Assembly: GCA_964370305.1 (NCBI GenBank)
Contig: CAYJIU010000054.1
Span: 1 to 14,361, forward strand
Source of the DNA: CAYJAD01 sp964370305
GTDB taxonomy: Bacteria > Desulfobacterota > Desulfovibrionia > Desulfovibrionales > Desulfovibrionaceae
Reading direction: 5' to 3'
Length of the DNA: 14,361 bases
Both the position numbers and the translations under genes were made by a program. Each line of letters begins with the position of its first letter. Within the stretch, counting starts at the first letter, position 1. Under the pieces are notes generated by a model. It did no database searches. It worked only from the letters and a program-made list of their open reading frames with translations, and had not been told where the DNA came from. Shown here piece after piece: positions 7,208 through 13,700 of the stretch.

Positions 7208-9559
7208 ATGTATTATTCAGTAGCATTACTCACACCGCCATATTCAACCCTAACTTATGCCAAGCCTGCATGGTGGCCGCAAAGCGAAAGGGATTTCTTT
7301 ACTTGTGGTATGCGGGTGGTGGTGCCCTTGGGTAAGGGCTTTAGGGCTGCGGTTATTGTTGATAGCAGTGCGGATGTGGAGGTTCCAGAAGGGGTTAGTA
7401 TAAAATCCATAGCGTGGCCGCTGGAGTGTGAACCTTTATTTAATGCCGCTTATATGGATATGCTAAAACAGCTTTCCTTACGGCAATATCGTAGTATTGG
7501 CGATATTTTAGGCCATGTGCTGGCGCAAGGTTTGCGCACAACGCATGTACGGATGCGTCATTTTTATGATGGCAAGCCAAGGATGCAACATATCAAAAAT
7601 ATTTGCTCTTTGCCTGAGGAAGAACAACATGCTTTAGCTTGTATGTTGCTTAGTGGTGAGGGTGAGCTACTTTTGCCAAGGCATGATGCTGGCAGTAGTG
7701 AGCTTTGTGTTTTGCAGGTGGATCCGCCGTGGCCTGTGCGACCCTTGGCTAAGCGTCAAATTGCTGTTTTAGATTATTTGCAAGAAAGGGGTAGTGTGAG
7801 CCGGCGCATCTTGGGGCGGGCATTGGGTGACGGTGCAGCTACTGCTCTTGCAAGCCTGATAAAACATGGGCATGTGGCTTTGCAGGCAAGCGTTGAAGAT
7901 GAGGATGAAGCTTTCACCGAACTTTTGCCACCACCTCCACTAAGCTTTAATCTTTCTCATGCTCAAGAGCATGCCCTTGCAAACTTTGCCACGGCCTTAG
8001 CTGGCAGTGAGGCCCAAAGCCATTTGCTTTTTGGCATAACCGGAAGTGGTAAAACTGCGATTTATCTAGAGTTAGCAAAAATGTGCGTGGAGCAAGGCAA
8101 ATCTATGATCTTGCTTGCGCCTGAAGTTGCCCTTGCTTTGAAGCTAAAACGTGATGCCACCCTTGCCTTGGGGAATATCCCCGTGTTCTTATATCATGGT
8201 TATCAAAATCCTGCCAAGCGAGAGCAAACATTTAGAATACTAGCTAAACGAACAACACCTTGCTTGGTGGTGGGGACGCGCTCATCCTTATTTTTACCCA
8301 TACCTAATTTAGGGGCTATTGTGCTTGATGAGGAGCATGATGCATCTTATAAGCAGGATGAAAAACTTAATTATCATGCCAAGGAAGTGGCATGGTTTCG
8401 TATAGCTCAACAAAAAGGATTGCTTGTTTTGGGTTCTGCCACTCCGGATATAAAAACTTATTATGCAGCCAAGGAAAAGTCCTTACCCATGCAAATTTTG
8501 CCCGCTCGCGTGGGCGGTGGTAGTCTACCCCAAGTAAGGCTTATAGATATAGCCAAGCAGGGCGGTTCTGCCAGTATTTTGGCCAGTGAAAGTGAGCAGG
8601 CTCTAAAGGATACACTTGCGCGAGGTGAACAATCTGTAATCTTATTAAATAGGCGTGGTTATGCACCACTCATGTATTGCCTTGATTGTAATAAGGTGGC
8701 GCGTTGCCCACATTGTGAAATTGGGCTTACTTATCACAAGGGGCGTGAGCGTTTAGTATGTCACTATTGTGGTTATCATGTGGTCTTTCCTACGGTTTGT
8801 ACGCATTGTAAGGGTTTGCATTATATTCCCATGGGTGAGGGTACGGAAAAAATTGCGGAATACATAAATAATTTTGCGCCAGGGCAAGTGCTTAGGCTTG
8901 ATAGAGATAGCACCAGACGTGAGGGGCGAGTTGAGGAAATATTAGAAAGTTTTGCCAAGGGTGAAGCTCAAATTTTGGTAGGTACGCAAATGCTTTCTAA
9001 AGGGCATCATTTCCCCAATGTGACATTGGCCTTGGTGGCCGATGGCGATGTGGGGCTTAACTTACCTGACTATAGAGCGGCTGAGCGCACTTTTCAACTC
9101 TTAGTGCAGTCGGCTGGGCGCGCCGGTAGAGGGGCAAAAGCAGGGACGGTGCTCATCCAAACCCGTGACACTAGCCATTATTGTTGGAAATATATTCAAG
9201 ACGCTAATTTTGAAGGTTTTTATACAGAAGAACTTGCAAGACGTGAAAAACGAAATTACCCACCATTTGTGTTTTTAGCTTTAATTCGTATAAGTTATGC
9301 GCGTGATTTTGCAGATGGCCCCAAAGTATTGCAAGCCGTGGGGGCAGATTTGCGCCAGCTAGGGCGTGAGTATGGGGTTACAGTGCTTGGGCCAGCTCCA
9401 GCACCACTGGCACTTTTGCGCGGTCAAAGGCGTTTTCACTGTTTACTTAAGGGCAAGGATTGGCACAGTTTACGCCAAGTTTATGCCTTACTCACACAAA
9501 AAATAAATCAAAATAAAGTAAGACTTTCGCTTGACCTTGACCCCATAAATATGCTTTAA
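7208..9559 (+). CDS. priA: Primosomal protein N' (replication restart helicase PriA)
   Basis: PriA is a 3'-5' superfamily 2 DNA helicase that recognises stalled forks and D-loops and reloads the replisome. The 783-residue protein has an N-terminal 3'-end-binding region (about 1-100), a linker with winged-helix character, and helicase Walker A GITGSGKT (276-283) and DEEH box (374-377). SATP (410-413) forms motif III, and GTQMLSKGH (592-600) and SAGRAGR (635-641) are late helicase motifs. A zinc module contains eight cysteines in four CxxC-type pairs (C491/C494, C500/C503, C518/C521, C531/C534). Motif I continues TAIY where TEVY is common, and the PEIALTPQ-like motif reads PEVALALKL. ATG 7208 fits the expected N-terminus, but no Shine-Dalgarno precedes it (AT-rich TTACAAAAAACT). 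The gene appears monocistronic between the galU terminator and the outer-membrane protein gene. Confidence 0.95.
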   Translation: MYYSVALLTPPYSTLTYAKPAWWPQSERDFFTCGMRVVVPLGKGFRAAVIVDSSADVEVPEGVSIKSIAWPLECEPLFNAAYMDMLKQLSLRQYRSIGDILGHVLAQGLRTTHVRMRHFYDGKPRMQHIKNICSLPEEEQHALACMLLSGEGELLLPRHDAGSSELCVLQVDPPWPVRPLAKRQIAVLDYLQERGSVSRRILGRALGDGAATALASLIKHGHVALQASVEDEDEAFTELLPPPPLSFNLSHAQEHALANFATALAGSEAQSHLLFGITGSGKTAIYLELAKMCVEQGKSMILLAPEVALALKLKRDATLALGNIPVFLYHGYQNPAKREQTFRILAKRTTPCLVVGTRSSLFLPIPNLGAIVLDEEHDASYKQDEKLNYHAKEVAWFRIAQQKGLLVLGSATPDIKTYYAAKEKSLPMQILPARVGGGSLPQVRLIDIAKQGGSASILASESEQALKDTLARGEQSVILLNRRGYAPLMYCLDCNKVARCPHCEIGLTYHKGRERLVCHYCGYHVVFPTVCTHCKGLHYIPMGEGTEKIAEYINNFAPGQVLRLDRDSTRREGRVEEILESFAKGEAQILVGTQMLSKGHHFPNVTLALVADGDVGLNLPDYRAAERTFQLLVQSAGRAGRGAKAGTVLIQTRDTSHYCWKYIQDANFEGFYTEELARREKRNYPPFVFLALIRISYARDFADGPKVLQAVGADLRQLGREYGVTVLGPAPAPLALLRGQRRFHCLLKGKDWHSLRQVYALLTQKINQNKVRLSLDLDPINML

Positions 9560-9585
9560 CCACTGAGAACATTTTTTAGAGTGAC

Positions 9586-9628
9586 GCTTTAATTTTATGA
9601 AGTGTTACTTCATGTCTAAAAATTAAGC
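9586..9628 (+). promoter_or_regulatory. Long imperfect hairpin in the leader of the OmpP1-like gene
   Basis: The inner stem ATGAAGT/ACTTCAT (9597-9603 and 9607-9613, loop GTT) is flanked by GCTTTAATTTT (9586-9596) and AAAAATTAAGC (9618-9628), which are nearly complementary across a small bulge. No T run follows, so it is a poor terminator for priA. It sits 5 bases before the GGGGGA ribosome-binding stretch and may influence mRNA stability or translation. Confidence 0.45.
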
Positions 9629-9642
9629 AAATTGGGGGATTC

Positions 9643-10908
9643 ATGTTGCAAATTCGTTCGTTTATTTTAGCGGTATTATTGACGTTGTGTATTGGGAGCT
9701 CTGCCATGGCCGAAGGTTTTGCCATGACGGAGTGGTCTGCTCGTGGTCTTGGCCTTGCTAGTGGTATGGTTGGTCGTGCTGATGATCCTTCTGCCATTGC
9801 TTATAATGCCGCCGGTATTACACAATTACCAGGTTTAAATTTTATGGCCGGTGCATCCTTTGTGGCACCCTATGGTAGCATCAAGGCAGCATATCCTGGC
9901 GGTAGTCATATGACTTCCACCAAGCCTCAAATATGGGTTCCTGGGCACGGCTATGCCACATATCAGTTAAATGATTCCGTGTGGTTAGGTGCTGGTATGT
10001 ACACCCGTTTCGGCCTTGGGAACACCTATGCTGACGAGTGGATTGGCAAATACAACCTATATACAGTTGGTTTGCAGACCGTGTCCTTTGTGCCAACTAT
10101 TGCTTATAAAATTAATGATATGTTTTCTGTGGCAGCCGGGCTTGAAGTCATGTACATGAGCATGTACATGGGGCAAAAAATGCACTCTCAAGCTGGTGGT
10201 TTATTCCCTGAGAATGATTTATTTCTTAACGGGAGTGGCGTAGGTTTTGGTTATCATCTAGCCGTGCATGCTAAGCTTAGTGAACAATGGTCAATGGGTT
10301 TAACCTATAAGAGCCAAGTTCAGCAAAATATTTCCGGCAAAGCAGAATTTGCTAATCAATTCTCATCACCAACTCCACTCTTACCAGATGCCCTTGATAC
10401 CAATGTAAGTGGCACCATTTATTTGCCGGACTCAGTTTCCTTTGGTATTACCTATAAACCATTAGATAATTTGAGTTTTGAAGTTGGTACAGTGTGGACT
10501 CGCTGGTCAAACTTTAAGAATCTAAATATCTATTTTGATAGCCCAAACCCCTTACCGGGCAAAAATCCAAAAGAATGGAGAGACGGCTGGAATATCAATG
10601 CCAGTGTGGAATATGCTCCGCTTGATTGGTTAACCCTCCGTGCTGGTTACTGGCATGAAACTGCTGTTACCAATGAAAAGTTTGCAGACTACCTTATGCC
10701 TACCAATGGCCGCGATGCTGTGTCCTTAGGTGTTGGTATTGAATGGGAAAACTGGACTGTGGACCTTGCCTACGTGCATATGTGGATTTACCCAACAGAT
10801 TATACCATTACAGGCTCTAATGGTATAAGAAATGCTGGTATTAGCGGTGGCCACTCCAGTAATGTGGGTGCAGATATATACTCATTCTCTGTGGGCTATA
10901 AATTCTAA
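9643..10908 (+). CDS. OmpP1/FadL/TodX-family outer membrane transport protein
   Basis: FadL-type proteins are 14-strand outer-membrane beta-barrels that pass long-chain fatty acids or other hydrophobic compounds. The 421-residue product begins with a signal peptide (charged QIR, hydrophobic 7-17, cleavage expected after AMA at 23). The mature N-terminus EGFAMTEWSARGLG and the DDPSAIAYNAAGI segment (47-59) match the FadL hatch signature, with NAAG in place of the commoner NPAG. LPDSVSFGITYKP (261-273) is another family hallmark. Alternating aromatic beta-strands follow, and the protein ends in GYKF with the terminal Phe typical of barrels assembled by BAM. GGGGGA (9634-9639) is only 3 bases from ATG, so TTG 9646 is a possible alternative start. 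The substrate cannot be read from sequence. A strong terminator follows, and no fatty-acid genes are nearby. Confidence 0.88.
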   Translation: MLQIRSFILAVLLTLCIGSSAMAEGFAMTEWSARGLGLASGMVGRADDPSAIAYNAAGITQLPGLNFMAGASFVAPYGSIKAAYPGGSHMTSTKPQIWVPGHGYATYQLNDSVWLGAGMYTRFGLGNTYADEWIGKYNLYTVGLQTVSFVPTIAYKINDMFSVAAGLEVMYMSMYMGQKMHSQAGGLFPENDLFLNGSGVGFGYHLAVHAKLSEQWSMGLTYKSQVQQNISGKAEFANQFSSPTPLLPDALDTNVSGTIYLPDSVSFGITYKPLDNLSFEVGTVWTRWSNFKNLNIYFDSPNPLPGKNPKEWRDGWNINASVEYAPLDWLTLRAGYWHETAVTNEKFADYLMPTNGRDAVSLGVGIEWENWTVDLAYVHMWIYPTDYTITGSNGIRNAGISGGHSSNVGADIYSFSVGYKF

Positions 10909-10934
10909 ACCATAAATAAAGTGTTTTTAAAATT

Positions 10935-10980
10935 AAAACCCCCTTCGTATCAATGAGTGACTGATACGAAGGGGGTTTTT
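10935..10980. terminator. Bidirectional rho-independent terminator between convergent genes
   Basis: A perfect 18-bp stem, AAAACCCCCTTCGTATCA (10935-10952) with its complement at 10962-10979, surrounds a 9-base loop and ends in TTTTT on the plus strand. On the minus strand the hairpin is followed by T4-AA-T4. It therefore serves both the outer-membrane protein gene (stop 10908) and the leu-cysE-lipoprotein cluster (last stop 10995). Confidence 0.93.
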
Positions 10981-10994
10981 AGCATAAAAAAAAA

Positions 10995-11111
10995 CTATCC
11001 ACTAACTCCGCCGCCAATGACAATATCACCCTTGGGTTGAATTTTTATATCACTGGCGGCGCAACTTGCAAGCGTCAGACATAATAGTAGTATTAAAATA
11101 AAATTGCGCAT
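10995..11111 (-). CDS. Small predicted lipoprotein, 38 residues
   Basis: I do not recognise a family. The product starts MRNF, has a hydrophobic stretch ILILLLCLTL and then a lipobox LASC with Cys17, so signal peptidase II should release a 22-residue lipidated peptide. Ala at position +2 predicts outer-membrane delivery if a Lol pathway is present. The mature peptide has a basic KIQPKGD section and a Gly-rich end (IVIGGGVSG). The ATG lies 10 bases after the cysE stop with a weak GAG eight bases upstream, and the gene ends 15 bases before the shared terminator, so it looks like the last gene of the leu-cysE transcript. In-frame upstream ATGs inside cysE would add residues before the signal and are less likely. 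The classic lipobox and tight fit in the gap support a real gene; the function is unknown. Confidence 0.6.
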   Translation of the reverse strand: MRNFILILLLCLTLASCAASDIKIQPKGDIVIGGGVSG

Positions 11112-11121
11112 ATGTTGGACT

Positions 11122-12033
11122 CTACCCATTATGCATGGGCCTTTCTTGAATAATGCGCGCATTGGCAGGTACATCACTTGTTACCCACACATTACCACCA
11201 ATAATAGCTCCTGCTCCAATAGTCACCCGCCCAAGTATGGTTGCCCCAGCGTATACTGTGACATGATCTTCCAGTACGGGGTGGCGGGCTATGCCCTTGG
11301 TCAATGTGCCGTCGCTATCTTTTGGAAAAGACAAAGCACCAAGGGTCACACCTTGATATAAACGGCAACTGTGACCAATGATGCTGGTTTCGCCAATAAC
11401 AACGCCTGTACCATGGTCAATGAAGAATTCTTCGCCAATTTGCGCACCGGGGTGAATGTCAATTCCAGTTTTTGAATGAGCCATTTCCGAAATAATTCGC
11501 GGAATTACAGGTACATTTAACTTGTACATTTCATGCGCTATGCGGTGGTGGGTCATGGCCAACATGGAAGGATAGCAAAAAATAGTTTCACCAGAGCTTG
11601 TGGCGGCTGGATCACCCTCATAGGCAGCCTTAGCATCGGATGCAAGTAAGCGGCGTATTTCCGGTAAGCGTTGCAAAAAGCTTAACGTGGCCTTAGCGGC
11701 TTCACTGCGGCAAGTGGGGCAAGCTCCTTCTCGTCCTTGCGCACAAGCAAAACAAGCTCCGCAACGTACCTGCTCAGTTAGTAAGTGGTAAATGGAATCA
11801 AGATTTGCAGCTAAATGATAGCGCATGGACTCACGCCTTACTTGTGATACTCCAAAAAAACCCGGAAATATAGCAGCCTGCAAGCGTTGCATAATTTCTT
11901 CCAGAAATTTTAGCGAAGGCATGGGCGCGTTGCGGGCTGGAGTATACCACACTGGATCAAGTGACTCTGGCTCACAGAGCTTTTCAACAATTTTATCCAA
12001 GGTGGGAATATTGGTGGCGGATATTTTTTTCAT
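11122..12033 (-). CDS. cysE: Serine O-acetyltransferase, long form with a five-cysteine insert
   Basis: The enzyme acetylates serine with acetyl-CoA to O-acetylserine, the committed step of cysteine synthesis. The 303-residue protein has a helical N-terminal domain (to about 175) and a left-handed beta-helix of hexapeptide repeats (about 190-290). Catalytic residues equivalent to E. coli D143, D157/H158 and H193 appear as DIHP (192-195), DHGTG (206-210) and RHP (250-252); the YEGDPAA segment (138-144) is also typical. Between the helices lies CGACFACAQGREGACPTC (91-108), five cysteines spaced CxxCxxCx7CxxC, absent from E. coli CysE and able in principle to bind zinc or an iron-sulfur cluster. 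Translation starts two bases after the leuB stop with GAGG five bases upstream, so it is probably coupled to leuB. No cysK is in the window. Confidence 0.93.
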   Translation of the reverse strand: MKKISATNIPTLDKIVEKLCEPESLDPVWYTPARNAPMPSLKFLEEIMQRLQAAIFPGFFGVSQVRRESMRYHLAANLDSIYHLLTEQVRCGACFACAQGREGACPTCRSEAAKATLSFLQRLPEIRRLLASDAKAAYEGDPAATSSGETIFCYPSMLAMTHHRIAHEMYKLNVPVIPRIISEMAHSKTGIDIHPGAQIGEEFFIDHGTGVVIGETSIIGHSCRLYQGVTLGALSFPKDSDGTLTKGIARHPVLEDHVTVYAGATILGRVTIGAGAIIGGNVWVTSDVPANARIIQERPMHNG

Positions 12034-12035
12034 AT

Positions 12036-13115
12036 TTACCTCAAAATTTCTGAAGCAACAGCATTACCTATTTCTGTGGTACTTACAAGCGTTTTACCTT
12101 GTTCCATAATATCGCCGGTGCGATAACCATTTTGTAATACCTTACGTACCGCAAGCTCAATGCAATCAGCTTCAGTGCTTGCGTCAAAAGCTAAGCGCAA
12201 CATCATGGCGGCAGATAGAATTGTTGCTAGGGGGTTAGCCTTTCCTTGTCCTGCAATGTCTGGCGCAGAACCATGTATGGGCTCAAAAATTCCAGGCCCG
12301 CTGGCACCCAGTGAGGCCGAAGGCAACATGCCTAAGGAACCAGTAATAACAGCGGCCTCGTCTGACAAAATATCCCCAAAAAGATTGCCCGTTACAATAA
12401 CATCAAATTGCGAGGGGTCACGCACCAATTGCATGGCAGCATTATCAACATATATATGACTAAGCTCCACATCGGCATAATCTTTATGTACTTCGGTGAC
12501 CACATCACGCCATAGACGTGAAGTTTCAAGCACATTGGCTTTGTCGCATGAGCAAACCTTATTTCTCCGCTTGCGCGCTGTCTCAAAGGCTACTTTGGCG
12601 ATGCGTCTAATTTCTGATTCAGAATAAATCATAGTATTATAGCCTACTTGCTCACCGTTGCGCGTTTCAATATTACGTGGTTCGCCAAAATATATGCCAC
12701 CGGTAAGCTCGCGCACAACAATCAAATCAAGACCTTTTTGGGCAATATCAGCGCGCAACAAGCAAGCTCCAGCAAGCTCTGGTAAAAGCGTAGCTGGGCG
12801 CAAATTCGCAAATAAGTTAAGCTCTTTGCGTATTTCAAGTAGGCCCTTCTCCGGCCTTTTATCGTTGGGCATATGATCCCATTTGGGCCCACCCACAGCA
12901 CCTAAAAATACAGCATCTGAGTTAAGGCATATGTCCAATGTTTCCTTGGGTAAGGGATTGCCAGTGGCGTCAATGGCCGCACCACCAATTAAAGCATTGG
13001 TATAATTAAAACTATGTCCAAACTTACTGCCAATGGCATTAAGCACTTTTTTTGCCTCTGCTACGATTTCAGGGCCAATGCCATCACCTGCCAATAAACA
13101 AATATTCTTTTGCAT
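12036..13115 (-). CDS. leuB: 3-isopropylmalate dehydrogenase
   Basis: LeuB oxidises and decarboxylates 3-isopropylmalate with NAD+ in leucine biosynthesis. The 359-residue protein is full length for the family. It has the N-terminal GDGIGPE (10-16), substrate-binding arginines in LLEIRKELNLFANLRP (92-107) and VVRELTGGIYFGE (133-145, with the catalytic Tyr142). Lys192 lies in DKANVLETSRLWR, and the metal-binding aspartates are in VDNAAMQL (D224) and GDILSDEA (D248, D252). The NAD-binding HGSAPDIAGQGKANP (281-295) keeps the Asp-Ile-Ala pattern typical of NAD-using enzymes. It follows leuD by 72 bases, with only a GAGTGAG-type weak ribosome site before the ATG, and its stop is two bases from the cysE start. 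Confidence 0.97.
   Translation of the reverse strand: MQKNICLLAGDGIGPEIVAEAKKVLNAIGSKFGHSFNYTNALIGGAAIDATGNPLPKETLDICLNSDAVFLGAVGGPKWDHMPNDKRPEKGLLEIRKELNLFANLRPATLLPELAGACLLRADIAQKGLDLIVVRELTGGIYFGEPRNIETRNGEQVGYNTMIYSESEIRRIAKVAFETARKRRNKVCSCDKANVLETSRLWRDVVTEVHKDYADVELSHIYVDNAAMQLVRDPSQFDVIVTGNLFGDILSDEAAVITGSLGMLPSASLGASGPGIFEPIHGSAPDIAGQGKANPLATILSAAMMLRLAFDASTEADCIELAVRKVLQNGYRTGDIMEQGKTLVSTTEIGNAVASEILR
12039..12042 (-). promoter_or_regulatory. cysE ribosome binding site within the end of leuB
   Basis: GAGG on the minus strand covers the end of leuB and lies five bases before the cysE ATG (12033). It sets the cysE start and implies that ribosomes finishing leuB can reinitiate on cysE. 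Confidence 0.65.
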
Positions 13116-13187
13116 ATCTCACTCGTCTGTTTATAGTTTTTACGCCTTACTATTGAAAACTTATTTTCGTAAGTGCGCAAACTTGCG

Positions 13188-13688
13188 TTACAAATTTGAA
13201 CTTAATCTTTCTTTAACATAATTAACCAAACCACCAACATTAACAAGCTCCTGCATAGATTCGGGCAGGGGTGCGCATTGAATGGTTGCTCCATTGTTAG
13301 TATTGCGGATAACACCGGTGCTTGCATCAACTTCAAGCGCGTCGCCATCGTTTATTTTATCAACATCGTCGCCAATTTCCATGAGCATAAGACCCATATT
13401 GAAGGCATTGCGATAAAAAATACGCGCAAAACTATGCGCAATTACAAGATTAATTCCTGCGCCTAGGATGGCCAGTGGGGCATGCTCACGCGATGAACCA
13501 CAACCAAAGTTGCGCTCAGCAACTATTATATCACCTTCATTTACGCGACTGACCCAGTTGGGCTCAAGGCCCTCCATGCAATTTGCGCCTAGGATTTTTT
13601 TATCCGCACTCACTAAAAAGCGCGCGGGAATAATGGCATCGGTATCAATATGTTCACCAACTTTGTGGACTTTACCTTTGAAATTCAT
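13188..13688 (-). CDS. leuD: 3-isopropylmalate dehydratase small subunit
   Basis: LeuD is the swivelling small subunit that closes the active site of the LeuC iron-sulfur isomerase, converting 2-isopropylmalate to 3-isopropylmalate. From ATG 13688 it has 166 residues, the length of the short LeuD class that pairs with the roughly 420-residue LeuC class. It shows the start signature KVGEHIDTDAIIPARFL (9-25), the substrate-binding loop GCGSSREHAP (62-71) and FARIFYRNAFNMG (87-99). I reject the longer reading frame from 13724, which overlaps leuC and lacks homology before the MNFKGKV segment. AAGGA (13696-13700) stands seven bases before the chosen ATG and overlaps the leuC stop codon, which suggests coupled expression of the two subunits. 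Confidence 0.95.
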   Translation of the reverse strand: MNFKGKVHKVGEHIDTDAIIPARFLVSADKKILGANCMEGLEPNWVSRVNEGDIIVAERNFGCGSSREHAPLAILGAGINLVIAHSFARIFYRNAFNMGLMLMEIGDDVDKINDGDALEVDASTGVIRNTNNGATIQCAPLPESMQELVNVGGLVNYVKERLSSNL

Positions 13689-13695
13689 AGCATAT

Positions 13696-13700
13696 TCCTT
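13696..13700 (-). promoter_or_regulatory. leuD ribosome binding site overlapping the leuC stop
   Basis: AAGGA on the minus strand shares bases with the leuC TAA (13699-13701) and is seven bases from ATG 13688. It decides the shorter leuD start over the one at 13724. Confidence 0.75.

Noticed and set aside
7090..7335. 81-codon plus-strand ORF between galU and priA
   Set aside because: It starts inside the galU terminator stem and runs out of frame into priA; no recognisable domain or ribosome site.
9531..9542. Tandem TTGACC TTGACC at the end of priA as -35 boxes for the OmpP1-like gene
   Set aside because: No -10-like hexamer lies at 16-18 bases from either copy, and the repeat encodes LDLDP within PriA.
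11104..11361. Plus-strand ORF opposite the end of cysE
   Set aside because: It overlaps the cysE hexapeptide-repeat region antisense and has no features of its own.
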